Of a DNA stretch of 64,000 nucleotides, positions 54,268 to 62,491 are shown piece after piece. The stretch is from CAXBNB01 sp040151475 (GTDB lineage: Bacteria; Bacteroidota; Bacteroidia; Cytophagales; Cyclobacteriaceae), in contig NZ_JBDKWG010000138.1 in the NCBI RefSeq assembly GCF_040151475.1, positions 92,127-156,126 on the forward strand, in the 5' to 3' direction. How positions within the stretch are numbered: the stretch's first letter is position 1; the number at the start of each line of letters is the position of its first letter. The translations under genes and the position numbers were made by a program. Under the pieces are notes generated by a model. The model did not search any database. It had not been told where the DNA came from and saw only the letters and a list, made by a program, of their open reading frames with translations.

Positions 54268-54628
54268 CTCCTTAACCAAAATTACCCAAAATTGATCAAA
54301 AAAAATGAAGTGCCGGTGTATTGTTAAGAATAGATGTACTTTAATTACTTAATAGTAATGATTTAGTAACTCTGGTAGAGAATAAATTATTCCATAGAAA
54401 AAGTGATGCTTAGCAACAACAAAAACCAATGAATATTTTGGGACATTGTTAATGTTAAACCATTTTTTGTTTGATTTATTTTGACATAATTCACCTTAAT
54501 TTATAAGTAAAAGTTCGGTGGGCAAATTTCAAAAAAACACACAACTAAAACAGTTATTTACAAAATAATGTGTAATCATGGTATGAATAAGCGTCCATTC
54601 CATTTGGTTCATATACGAACCTACTATA

Positions 54629-54722
54629 CGGTTACCAATTCGGTTGCCTATATTCCTATAAAGTTATAACTGATTGATTATCAAACGAGTAAAATGAGAG
54701 TTCAAGTCCCTCCTCCTCTGCA
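54629..54722 (+). other. Putative attachment-site scar: tRNA 3'-end fragment with arm-like repeats
   Basis: GAGAG-TTCAAGT-CCCTC-CTCCTCT-G-CA at 54696-54722 reads as a T-arm (loop TTCAAGT, stem with one mismatch), the 3' strand of an acceptor stem and a discriminator G, as in a serine-type tRNA. The 5' two thirds of a tRNA are missing upstream. A terminator follows at once. The direct repeats CGGTTACC and CGGTTGCC at 54629-54648 lie where integrase arm sites are often found. This combination is typical of the far end of an element integrated in a tRNA gene; the element would lie to the left. Confidence 0.5.
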
Positions 54723-54728
54723 ATAAAG

Positions 54729-54758
54729 CCCCCATAATTAATTTTATTGGGGGTTTTT
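54729..54758 (+). terminator. Terminator behind the tRNA fragment
   Basis: CCCCCA(TAA) and (TTA)TTGGGGG form a stem with a short AT loop, followed by TTTTT. It was probably the terminator of the intact tRNA gene. Confidence 0.75.
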
Positions 54759-54913
54759 ACTTTTGTAGGGCTACAGATTTAAAACGGAATAAACAAATAG
54801 CCAAATATCAGAGTTGGCTTTCAATCCTCTTCTTTTGTTACTGTTGGTATAATCGTAGAAAAAAAGGCAGGGTTTGTTTCCCTAGTAAATCAATTCTCAA
54901 AACCGTTCGTATT

Positions 54914-54936
54914 AAGTAATAAATATATTACTTTTG
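54914..54936 (+). promoter_or_regulatory. hicAB promoter with overlapping inverted repeat
   Basis: AAGTAATA-AATA-TATTACTT (54914-54933) is a perfect inverted repeat that overlaps TACTTTTG (54929-54936), a match to the Bacteroidota -7 box TAnnTTTG. HicB proteins with a DNA-binding tail repress their own promoter, so this is the likely operator. The box is only 5 nt before the GTG start, which would make a nearly leaderless mRNA. Confidence 0.45.
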
Positions 54937-54941
54937 AATCT

Positions 54942-55139
54942 GTGAAATACAATGATCTTTTCAAATTATTAAAAAAAGACGGGTGGTATAAGGTAAGGCA
55001 AAAAGGTAGTCATGTAATTATGCAACACCCTGCAAAGCCAACACAATTGACCGTACCTAATCATTCAGGAAAAGAAGTGAAAAAGGGACTGCTGTCTGCC
55101 TTACTTAAACAGGCAGGCATTAAAACGAACAAAAGATGA
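54942..55139 (+). CDS. hicA: HicA-type mRNA interferase toxin
   Basis: Small RNase toxin of a type II toxin-antitoxin pair, 65 aa with a dsRBD-like fold. The hallmark is KYNDLFKLLKKDGWYKVRQK followed by GSHVIMQHP, where the His of GSH is catalytic, and VPNHSGKEVKKGLLSALLKQ near the end. The start is a GTG at 54942, matching the usual N-terminus of the family. It ends in a 4-nt ATGA overlap with hicB. HicA degrades mRNA when free; HicB blocks it. Confidence 0.93.
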   Translation: MKYNDLFKLLKKDGWYKVRQKGSHVIMQHPAKPTQLTVPNHSGKEVKKGLLSALLKQAGIKTNKR

Positions 55140-55528
55140 AAAAACCAAAGGTTAAAATAACAGTAACAAAAGAAGATACTGGATACAGCGCAACCGCTTT
55201 GATTGGTGATAACTTTATAGCAACCGAATCAGAAACATTTGATGAGCTTAAAGAAATGGTGCTTGAGGCTGTCAACCTTTCTTTTGAGGAAAAGGGTTTG
55301 GTTTACACCTTAGAGGACATTCAATTTGAATACGACCTTGAAAGCTTCTTTGACTTTTACAAGGTAATCAACGCAAAGGCACTTTCCGAACGTATAGGGA
55401 TGAATCAAAGCCTTTTATCTCAATATATCAAAGGAATTAAGAAGCCTTCTGCTCTCCAAACAAAACGAATTCTTCAAGGTGTTCAGCAAATAGGAAGGGA
55501 ACTATCGGAAGTTCGTTTTTTGCTTTAG
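55136..55528 (+). CDS. hicB: HicB-type antitoxin with helix-turn-helix tail
   Basis: Antitoxin of 130 aa. The N-terminal half is the HicB partial RNase-H-like fold (KVKITVTKEDTGYSATALIG, ETFDELKEMVLEAVNLSFEE). The C-terminal half has a Xre-like helix-turn-helix (AKALSERIGMNQSLLSQYIK, GIKKPSALQTKRILQGVQQI), used in this family for self-repression. It begins inside the hicA stop codon. The pair sits 220 nt from the tRNA fragment, a frequent neighbourhood for such systems. Confidence 0.93.
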   Translation: MKKPKVKITVTKEDTGYSATALIGDNFIATESETFDELKEMVLEAVNLSFEEKGLVYTLEDIQFEYDLESFFDFYKVINAKALSERIGMNQSLLSQYIKGIKKPSALQTKRILQGVQQIGRELSEVRFLL

Positions 55529-55675
55529 GATTTAATCTAAAAAAAATACTCTGAGCTCTGTCTGGGGTAAGTTATTTTTTTATAGGGTAGTCTCATTTGT
55601 AAAACTCCAACATAAATCGTTCTTCTCCCGGATTTTATTTATTATATTTATTGATGGAAACTAAAAAATAATATT

Positions 55676-56023
55676 ATGTATAAACTAATGATTAAAGGTT
55701 TGATCCTGACGTGTTGCGTATTACTTTCATTTTCAAGCTTTGCTCAGGAAGGTACCTGGACTGGTGAAGTGGTGGATTTGGATTGCTATGTGGGCAATGG
55801 TTCAAAAGGAGCCGACCATGCACAATGTGCAAAATCGTGTATTTCAAGCGGTAAGCCTATGGGGTTGCTAACGGAAAAAGGTGATGTAATGCTTTTGGTA
55901 GCAGGTGCCAAAACCGAAGCATTAACCAATTTGGCTGGAGAAAAAGCTGAAGTAAAAGGTAAAAAATCTACACGTGGAGGAATAACCATGATAGTGGTTT
56001 CTGATGCTAAAAAGTCTGGCTGA
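55676..56023 (+). CDS. Small secreted Cys/His-rich protein of unknown function
   Basis: Exported protein of 115 aa (signal to about residue 23, ending SSFAQ). The mature part starts GTWTGEVVDLDCYVGNGSKG followed by ADHAQCAKSCISSGKPMG. The three cysteines and one histidine (Cys, His, Cys, Cys) could bind a metal or heme, or form a disulfide. The remainder is a small beta-rich domain (GEKAEVKGKKSTRGGITMIV). Similar short proteins are widespread in Bacteroidota and other phyla without a known role. An in-frame ATG four codons later is an alternative start. It has its own terminator. Confidence 0.7.
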   Translation: MYKLMIKGLILTCCVLLSFSSFAQEGTWTGEVVDLDCYVGNGSKGADHAQCAKSCISSGKPMGLLTEKGDVMLLVAGAKTEALTNLAGEKAEVKGKKSTRGGITMIVVSDAKKSG

Positions 56024-56049
56024 GTTTGAATTCTGAAGCTTTGAATTGC

Positions 56050-56091
56050 AAACAACCTCCAAATTTACTTATTGAAATTTGGAGGTTGTTT
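56050..56091 (+). terminator. Terminator behind the small secreted protein
   Basis: Perfect 17-bp stem AAACAACCTCCAAATTT / AAATTTGGAGGTTGTTT with an 8-nt loop and a T-rich tail. Confidence 0.9.
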
Positions 56092-56232
56092 GGTTTTAGA
56101 GAAGTCTGGTTTGTTCTGTTTTTAAATAGGATTGCACAAAAAGTAAGGCTATAAAAGGATGGTATAAATTTTCATCCTTTGATGTTATTTATTTTATAAC
56201 TAATATTAATTACAAACTATAATTATACAGGG

Positions 56233-56670
56233 ATGAGCACACCAAAACAAGTACATGTAAAGGTTGGACACAATGGCTATACTACAGAGATCACAGCCGG
56301 AAATCACAGTTTGCTGGCAGACGAACCTAAAGAGGTTGGAGGAAATGATCTTGGGCCAAATCCTTATGCGTTGCTGTTGTCAAGCCTGGGGGCTTGCACC
56401 GCAATTACAATTAAAATGTATGCCAATAGAAAGGAATGGAAGTTGGATGAAGTACTGGTAGGATTGAGTCATTCGAAAGAATACACTAAGGATTGTGACG
56501 ATTGTGAACAAAGCAATGCTAAAATTGACTTTATTGAAAGGGAAATAGAACTGATAGGTGATTTGGATGATACACAAAAGGCACGTCTGATGGATATCGC
56601 AAATAAATGCCCGGTACACAAAACTTTGCACAGCAAGATAGAGGTAGAGACAACATTAGTTAGCACATAA
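56233..56670 (+). CDS. OsmC/Ohr-family thiol peroxidase
   Basis: Cytoplasmic protein of 145 aa that reduces organic hydroperoxides or otherwise handles reactive sulfur or oxygen species. The two redox cysteines are in place: one in LLSSLGACTAITIKMYANRK, one in DIANKCPVHKTL. The region GGNDLGPNPYALLLSSLGAC is the family's conserved loop. An internal CDDCEQ pair is additional. It is of the OsmC/YhfA subgroup rather than Ohr by its short N-terminus. It is convergent with dnaN, separated by a terminator. Confidence 0.93.
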   Translation: MSTPKQVHVKVGHNGYTTEITAGNHSLLADEPKEVGGNDLGPNPYALLLSSLGACTAITIKMYANRKEWKLDEVLVGLSHSKEYTKDCDDCEQSNAKIDFIEREIELIGDLDDTQKARLMDIANKCPVHKTLHSKIEVETTLVST

Positions 56671-56672
56671 AA

Positions 56673-56700
56673 AAAGCGAAAAGAACCAACCTTTCGCTTT
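56673..56700. terminator. Bidirectional terminator between osmC-type gene and dnaN
   Basis: AAAGCGAAA(A)G and CTTTCGCTTT form a stem with a 7-nt loop. It lies 3 nt behind the OsmC stop and 24 nt behind the dnaN stop, so it ends both. Confidence 0.85.
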
Positions 56701-56723
56701 CTAAATTTTTTAGAAAAAGACCT

Positions 56724-57851
56724 TTATACAGTGTAGTTGCTTAGCATTACCGGCATCACCAACATCAAAAGGTCTTCGTTTTCATCTTGCTCTACCGGTA
56801 CAATCAAACCAGCCTTATTAGCTTCAGAAAATTTCATTGTTACTTCTTTGGAATGAATGTTTGCCAGCAATTCGATAAGGAATTTGCCATTAAATCCGAT
56901 TTCGATATCTTCTCCGTCATGATCGCAAGACAGTCTTTCGTTTGCTTCATTTGAGAAGTCAAGGTCTTCAGAAGAAATAACCAATTCACTTCCGGTAATC
57001 TTCAGTCTTACCTGATGGGTGGTTTTGTTGGCATAGATTGCAATCCTTTTCAGGGAACCCAACAACTCAACTCTATTGATATTCATATTGTTTTCATTGC
57101 CAACAGGGATCACATTTTCATAATCAGGATAGCGTTCATCAATTAACCGGCAAACCATGAAGATATTTCCGAATTTGAAAAATGCATTGGAAACATTGAA
57201 TTCTACGTTCACATTGGTGTTTTCAGATGGTAGTGTTGACCTCAACAGCGTAAGGGCTTTTCGAGGTACTATCATGGAGTTGTCACTCTCAGAGGCTATA
57301 TCCACTCTTCTGTAACGGATCAATCTGTGACCATCGGTAGCTACAAAAGTGGTGTTGGTGTCTGTCAGGTTCATATAAACCCCTGTCATGGCTGGTCTCA
57401 ATTCATCATTGCTGGTAGCAAGGATGGTATTGGTAATGGCATTCGCCAATACATCTGAAGAGATGTTGATAGAATTGCCGTCCGATACGGTAGGTACTTT
57501 AGGAAAGTCTGTAGCATTTTCTCCTGATAATTTATAACGCCCGTTATCAGAATTGATTTCTATGCTATAGGTATCTTCATCGATGCTAAATGTAACAGGT
57601 TGTTCAGGAAGATTGTTCAGTGTCTCCATCAATATTTTTGACGGTACAGCAATACTACCATTTTCCTTTGCTTCCACTTCCAATTCTGTTACCATAGAAG
57701 TTTGTAAATCGGATGCTGTGACAGTTAACGTTCCATTATTGATTTCGAACAAAAAGTTTTCCAATATAGGAACCACAGGATTGGTGGTAATCACCCCGTT
57801 GATGGCTGCCAGTTCTTTTTTAAGATAAGATGAAGAAACTATAAATTTCAT
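56724..57851 (-). CDS. dnaN: DNA polymerase III subunit beta (sliding clamp)
   Basis: Ring-shaped clamp that holds replication polymerases on DNA. The 375-aa product has three similar domains: first MKFIVSSSYLKKELAAINGV with TVTASDLQTSMVTELEV, second from about residue 128 (LANAITNTILATSNDELRPA), third from about 250 (RVELLGSLKRIAIYANKTTH), ending with the typical LVMPVMLSNYTV. The length is normal. In this phylum it often lies near the gliding genes and a DUF4340 gene; the DUF4340 gene is present upstream. Confidence 0.97.
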   Translation of the reverse strand: MKFIVSSSYLKKELAAINGVITTNPVVPILENFLFEINNGTLTVTASDLQTSMVTELEVEAKENGSIAVPSKILMETLNNLPEQPVTFSIDEDTYSIEINSDNGRYKLSGENATDFPKVPTVSDGNSINISSDVLANAITNTILATSNDELRPAMTGVYMNLTDTNTTFVATDGHRLIRYRRVDIASESDNSMIVPRKALTLLRSTLPSENTNVNVEFNVSNAFFKFGNIFMVCRLIDERYPDYENVIPVGNENNMNINRVELLGSLKRIAIYANKTTHQVRLKITGSELVISSEDLDFSNEANERLSCDHDGEDIEIGFNGKFLIELLANIHSKEVTMKFSEANKAGLIVPVEQDENEDLLMLVMPVMLSNYTV

Positions 57852-58001
57852 TCTGCCGAATTGTTTTAAGTAAAATTAAAAGATGAAAGACCGATTTCAA
57901 GCGGGTTGACGACCGAGTCTCAGGGTAACGATAGCGAGGATCAATTGTAATCCCGGAATATCATTGCGCAAAATAATCATGTTTTACTGAAAAGACAATG
58001 A

Positions 58002-58931
58002 CTATTTGGATATGAATTGGTCTTTTTCAGATAAAATGTTTGACATCCTTTTCGAGTCTATCACCATCATTTCTTCTTTTCGACCCACTACCAAATAAAA
58101 GTTTTGACCTTTTAAAAGAGGAAAGATTCTGAGATTTGCATCTTTGGTCAGGTCAATATCATGAATTGTGAGTTTGGCAATGGGGGTTGTTTGGCATAAA
58201 CTATCGTATTTTGGATATTTCCCTTTTTCCAGATAATCATTGATTTGAAAATACTCGTATTGACTCATGTATGTCATGAGTGCCGTGGTGTCGAGTTTGT
58301 TTACTCCTTCGACGGCAAGGAATTTGTTGTCGAAATAAATTTTGAGTTTTTCATTTTCATCCATATAGTCTATTTCCAAAGATTTGAGAGATCGCCAGGT
58401 GCTGGAGAACAGTAATCTATCTCGCCATTGATTTTCTGTCAGCTCGAAAATACCGGATATATAGTTGTTGTAGCCCGGTATTTCTACAAAGTAAGCCTTA
58501 TCATCTTTCATGTAAAAGGCATCTTTTTTGGAAGCATTGCCTCCTGCCACAAATTCCCATTGTGAACCATCATCATATTTTAAAGAGACTTTGCGGCCCT
58601 GCTCTTTCAAATTTCTCACAATTTCATCATGATTCAGTTTAGCAACAGGTCGTTTTACTTTCACCTGAGACAAGATGGATTGCATAATATGAATCATATT
58701 GGGATCAGCCAGATATTGATCGTTTAGTGTCCATCCATTCGTAGTTTTAGTCAGTTCGTTGGTGTAATTCCGGCCAGTAATTGTAACGGATGTGATGGCA
58801 GATGTATCGTTTACAGCAAACATGTTTACATCAAAAGACCTGTGGTTTTCTCTTTTACCTGTAAGTGCAATAATCACTGAAACAACAATCAGTGCTACTA
58901 AAATGATGGTAAGTTTTGTGTTTTTTTTCAT
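58002..58931 (-). CDS. DUF4340 membrane-anchored periplasmic protein
   Basis: Single-pass protein of 309 aa, with an N-terminal anchor (TKLTIILVALIVVSVIIALT) and a periplasmic DUF4340 domain of beta-rich repeats (VTITGRNYTNELTKTTNGWT, KVSLKYDDGSQWEFVAGGNA). The family is typically linked to ABC-transporter genes such as gldF/gldG in this phylum, where it is thought to belong to a cell-envelope complex; here only dnaN is the neighbour. No catalytic site is seen. Confidence 0.88.
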   Translation of the reverse strand: MKKNTKLTIILVALIVVSVIIALTGKRENHRSFDVNMFAVNDTSAITSVTITGRNYTNELTKTTNGWTLNDQYLADPNMIHIMQSILSQVKVKRPVAKLNHDEIVRNLKEQGRKVSLKYDDGSQWEFVAGGNASKKDAFYMKDDKAYFVEIPGYNNYISGIFELTENQWRDRLLFSSTWRSLKSLEIDYMDENEKLKIYFDNKFLAVEGVNKLDTTALMTYMSQYEYFQINDYLEKGKYPKYDSLCQTTPIAKLTIHDIDLTKDANLRIFPLLKGQNFYLVVGRKEEMMVIDSKRMSNILSEKDQFISK

Positions 58932-59039
58932 TTAGGGTTGTACCTGTCTGATTGTAAAAGCTGCTGTTTTTTTTGTACAAAAAGGCAAATGTAATATTTT
59001 CTTTTACCATAAATTTATATTGAAAGTTTATTCATATTC

Positions 59040-59459
59040 CTATTTTGAAGTTCTCCGTTTTTTTGCCTTGTCAATTTTATGATTGATGTCTGCTTTTGTT
59101 CCCATAGATGTAGCTATCGAGAATTTTCCTTTCACATTTTCAAATCCTGACGTGTCATGGTCGGGATAGTTGTAGAAGTAATTTACCTGTAGGGTGTTCA
59201 ATACTTCTTTCCATTCCAGTCTCTCAAAATTGGTATAGGAATGCATGTTGTTTTCAAGACCGCTTTTTAATTCTTCAGTGTTAGTCGGCCACCTTCCATC
59301 ATGAGTAAATTTGAAGGTTATAAGGTCTCTCTGAAGCTTCACGATATCCTGATTATTAATAGGAATCATGGCACTTTCCGTTCGGGCAGGTTTAGAGGGT
59401 TTACATCCGTATATTAAGATCAGAAGTGTGAAAACAAGAAAAGCGATTTTGTTATTCAT
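59040..59459 (-). CDS. Hypothetical lipoprotein
   Basis: A 139-aa lipoprotein with Cys19 in ALLVFTLLILIYGCKPS-type context (LLILIYGCKPSKPAR). The mature part has a pilin-like or secreted-peptide pattern (DIVKLQRDLITFKFTHDGRW and PTNTEELKSGLENNMHSYTN), and a basic tail (KIDKAKKRRTSK). I do not recognise the family. It diverges from the GreA-like gene and is transcribed in the direction of the DUF4340 gene, 108 nt away. Confidence 0.65.
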   Translation of the reverse strand: MNNKIAFLVFTLLILIYGCKPSKPARTESAMIPINNQDIVKLQRDLITFKFTHDGRWPTNTEELKSGLENNMHSYTNFERLEWKEVLNTLQVNYFYNYPDHDTSGFENVKGKFSIATSMGTKADINHKIDKAKKRRTSK

Positions 59460-59542
59460 AAAGTTAATTTTTACGTATATGGTGTATTCAGCAACAATTT
59501 AACCAATTTTGTTTTTTACAAAAATCTTTATTCCAACTGGTT

Positions 59543-59992
59543 ATGTCTATCAAATTGAAAGTGTACGAAAAGTGTGTGGAACTGGTCGATCAAAAAGTGT
59601 TGATGGCTCAAAAAGCTATGAAAGATGCCCAGGAATCGGCCAATTCTGAAGAAAAAAGTACTGCTGGTGATAAATATAACACGGCTCGTGCTATGAGTCA
59701 GATTGAACGGGATATGCATGCAAAGCAATTCACAGAGGCATTGCATTTAAAGCAAATATTGGAAGGGATTACGATTTCCAAACCGTCAAAAAAAATTCAA
59801 GTGGGTTCATTGGTTCTTACATCTATTGGTAAATTTTTCATGTCTATCGCATTGGGAAAACTGAACATAGATGGTGAAGATATTTTTATAATATCTCCAA
59901 TATCTCCTTTGGGTCAGTTGATGTTGGATAAAAAAGCTGGTAAGAAGGTAAAACTCAATGGCAAGGAGATAGAATTGCTTGAAGTTTTATAG
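59543..59992 (+). CDS. GreA/GreB-like C-terminal domain protein
   Basis: The 149-aa protein has a long N-terminal coiled helix pair (QKVLMAQKAMKDAQESANSE ... MSQIERDMHAKQFTEALHLK) and a C-terminal beta-domain like that of Gre factors (VGSLVLTSIGKFFMSIALGK, ISPISPLGQLMLDKKAGKKV), ending in the typical NGKEIELLEV. Gre factors rescue stalled RNA polymerase; here the acidic loop at the coiled-coil tip is not obvious, so binding to polymerase without cleavage activity is possible. Automatic annotations in this phylum often name it 3-oxoacyl-ACP synthase, which nothing in the sequence supports. Confidence 0.75.
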   Translation: MSIKLKVYEKCVELVDQKVLMAQKAMKDAQESANSEEKSTAGDKYNTARAMSQIERDMHAKQFTEALHLKQILEGITISKPSKKIQVGSLVLTSIGKFFMSIALGKLNIDGEDIFIISPISPLGQLMLDKKAGKKVKLNGKEIELLEVL

Positions 59993-60021
59993 ATTAAAAC
60001 TTCAAGCAAAGCCATAAGTGT

Positions 60022-62322
60022 CTATGCTATTGCAATAGGAGCGCTGATGCATTCATCAGGAATGTCAAAGGCATCCACCAATGCAACAGCATCTTTTCTC
60101 AAGTCAAGACAAAGATCATTCACCATTCTGCGAATGGCCTTGGTTTTTACACCTTCCATGTAATCGTGTTCCAGATACCATCCCTTATTTTTTTCTATAG
60201 TAGATAAAGCGTACAATTGGCAAACTTTTTTCAAAATAGGCTTCAGTCTGTCAGGAGTGGTTTTTATGCTATTTTGGAATTCCTGCAAAACAACTCTTTC
60301 AATATATGCATGCCCAACATTTATCATGTGGTATTGGCAAAGGTTAAATGCATCAAAGGAATCTACTCCCTGATCAAGGTGATGTTTTAGTCTGTTGGCA
60401 GCAGAAGTCAGAATACTTTTTTCCCGATATTGAAAAGCCTCAAGGTGAAATTCAGAATCCAGAAGGTGTTCTGGATCGGTTTTTCTTATGACGATGGGGT
60501 TTTTACTCAATATACTTGTGCCTGCTATTTCAGCTACATATTTCACAATGCCGAAAATATTGATGTCGTGGAATTCCTGTTTAAACTCTGTTAACCTGCC
60601 TTTGGCTACCAACTGCATTAATACGGTATTATCACCTTCAAAGGTGGTGAAAATATCCGTGTCGGCTTTTAGAGCAGCAAAACGGTTTTCTGCCAGGTAT
60701 CCTTTTCCTCCGCATGCTTCCCGACAGGTTTGTAATGTTTCTGTGGTGTTCCAGGTGCTGTATGCTTTTAATCCTGCAGCAAGCGATTCTATTTCTCTTG
60801 AGTCTGCTTCAGATTTATTCACATACCTGTCGGTAAGGTATTGCAAAGCAAAATGAAGGGCATAGGCATTAGCCAGTAAAGGCATCAACCTTCTTTGATG
60901 TGTTCTGTAGTTGAGTATGGGAATCTCCAGCTTACCTGATGGACCAAATTGTTTTCTCGAATTCCCGTAACGAATGGCAATGGTTAGACCGGATTTAGCA
61001 GCACTCAATCCGGCTCTGGGAATTCCTATTCTCCCACCTACAAGAGTGGCCAGCATTGTGAAAAATCTTTTGTTGTCGCTGGAAATAGAGCTTTGGAAAT
61101 TTCCATTTTCATCCACCGAAGCAAACCTGTCCAGCATATTTTCTTTAGGAATACTCACATGATCGTATTTTATTTTACCATTGTCCACTCCGTTAAGTCC
61201 AAGTTTTGCTCCACAGTCTTCTATTTCAATACCGGACAATAAATTCCCTTGCTTGTCTCTAAGAGGAACAAGAAAGGCGGCTACTCCATAGTGGACATCA
61301 TCAATGATAAGCTGAGCAAATGTAGTTGCCATTTGACCATGCAGAGCAGCATTTCCTATGTATTCTTTTTGTGCCTGATCTGTAGGGGTATTGATGATGA
61401 AGGTATCATTTTCTTTGTTGTAGGTAGCAGTTGTTTCTATTCCCTGTACATTCGATCCATGCCCGGTTTCAGTCATGGCAAAGCATCCCGGAAGTTTGAG
61501 GGTTCCGATATCTCGCAGGTATTTTTTGTGGTGTTTTTCTGTGCCCAATAAGTAAACCGACATACCAAACAATCCGAATTGAACTCCAAATTTTATTACC
61601 ATACTCAGATCATGATAACTTAAGACTTCCATGGCGGTAAAATATTTCATCATATCGCCTTCTCCTCCGTAAGCTTCAGGGTATGCCAGGCTACCGATTT
61701 TATTGGAGGCAAGAGTTTTACACCATTCCAGTACTTTTTGCCTATACTCCGGTAGGGTAGGGTTTCCCAGGTATTTAAACTCCGGTCGTGTTATGATGGA
61801 TTTGATTCTGGAAATGGTTTCAGCCTGAGTGCCATCCAGATATGTGGTCAATTGTTTTACATCAAACAGAGATGCTTCAACAAATTTTTCACTGTCGGTT
61901 ATTGAAGATTCAAATATGTCAGGAATCATTCGGTGGTGCTCACTGCCTAAAATCCCCAAAGCCAATTCTATTTCTTCCAGTGCCTGAAGGTTTTTCTCAA
62001 GGGTTTCGTCGGTTTCATGGATACCAACAGTTGCCATATTGGCTGCAAGTTTAATGAGAGATTCCTTTGATTCCCGAGGCAGGTTTTTAGCACTACTTTG
62101 AATAAGCAACAACCAACCCTTGATTTCACTTGGGCTGGGAGGATTGATAGGGTTCAGCCATTCAGCGAGTTGGATCTGTTCATCTTCTGTCAGCCAACTT
62201 TGCTTTTGAATTATTTTGTTTATTTCATCGAGCTCAGCCCGGTTGAGAATGGCATCAGCCCATGCTATGTATATGACAGGCAGAAAGCGAAGCAGGTTTG
62301 GAGTATATAATGAAGGGGTCAT
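60022..62322 (-). CDS. Acyl-CoA dehydrogenase, acyl-CoA oxidase-like
   Basis: FAD enzyme of fatty acid oxidation, 766 aa, larger than usual dehydrogenases (about 380-600). An N-terminal region of about 150 residues comes first; then YPEAYGGEGDMMKYFTAMEV, FAMTETGHGSNVQGIETTAT (a stretch typical of peroxisomal acyl-CoA oxidases) and RAGLSAAKSGLTIAIRYGNS with RKQFG. The C-terminal part has CREACGGKGYLAENRFAALK and TDIFTTFEGDNTVLMQLVAK, where the Glu of TFEGDN is the likely catalytic base. Whether electrons go to oxygen or to ETF cannot be told. It is monocistronic. Confidence 0.9.
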   Translation of the reverse strand: MTPSLYTPNLLRFLPVIYIAWADAILNRAELDEINKIIQKQSWLTEDEQIQLAEWLNPINPPSPSEIKGWLLLIQSSAKNLPRESKESLIKLAANMATVGIHETDETLEKNLQALEEIELALGILGSEHHRMIPDIFESSITDSEKFVEASLFDVKQLTTYLDGTQAETISRIKSIITRPEFKYLGNPTLPEYRQKVLEWCKTLASNKIGSLAYPEAYGGEGDMMKYFTAMEVLSYHDLSMVIKFGVQFGLFGMSVYLLGTEKHHKKYLRDIGTLKLPGCFAMTETGHGSNVQGIETTATYNKENDTFIINTPTDQAQKEYIGNAALHGQMATTFAQLIIDDVHYGVAAFLVPLRDKQGNLLSGIEIEDCGAKLGLNGVDNGKIKYDHVSIPKENMLDRFASVDENGNFQSSISSDNKRFFTMLATLVGGRIGIPRAGLSAAKSGLTIAIRYGNSRKQFGPSGKLEIPILNYRTHQRRLMPLLANAYALHFALQYLTDRYVNKSEADSREIESLAAGLKAYSTWNTTETLQTCREACGGKGYLAENRFAALKADTDIFTTFEGDNTVLMQLVAKGRLTEFKQEFHDINIFGIVKYVAEIAGTSILSKNPIVIRKTDPEHLLDSEFHLEAFQYREKSILTSAANRLKHHLDQGVDSFDAFNLCQYHMINVGHAYIERVVLQEFQNSIKTTPDRLKPILKKVCQLYALSTIEKNKGWYLEHDYMEGVKTKAIRRMVNDLCLDLRKDAVALVDAFDIPDECISAPIAIA

Positions 62323-62431
62323 TTTGTGTTGTATTTTACTTGTACAGTGTACTAACGTTCCAATCTCCTAAATTATTAATTTTTAAATCTGTTTTACTAA
62401 GTTTCGTCCTATTTGATAAAGCAGATGTATA

Positions 62432-62472
62432 AAAAAAATCCCTGAACGTTTAGTATGTTCAGGGATTTTTTT
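62432..62472 (-). terminator. Terminator behind the Spy-like gene
   Basis: The 16-bp stem AAAAAAATCCCTGAAC / GTTCAGGGATTTTTTT with a 9-nt loop lies 20 nt behind the stop at 62492; the right side of the stem gives the T run on the minus strand. Confidence 0.92.
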
Positions 62473-62491
62473 GCGTTTTTAGTAAACTAAT

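Larger units (their letters stand above)
54280..54941. other. 662-nt intergenic region with tRNA-fragment attachment scar
   Basis: No protein gene is supported here. It includes the upstream region of the ECF sigma gene, a direct repeat CGGTTACC-AATT-CGGTTGCC (54629-54648), a tRNA 3'-end fragment (54696-54722), a terminator and the hicA promoter region. No integrase remnant could be read in any frame. Confidence 0.6.

Noticed and set aside
54696..54722. A complete tRNA gene
   Set aside because: Upstream sequence cannot fold into D-arm and anticodon arm, and the 5' acceptor strand is missing. Only the 3' end is present.
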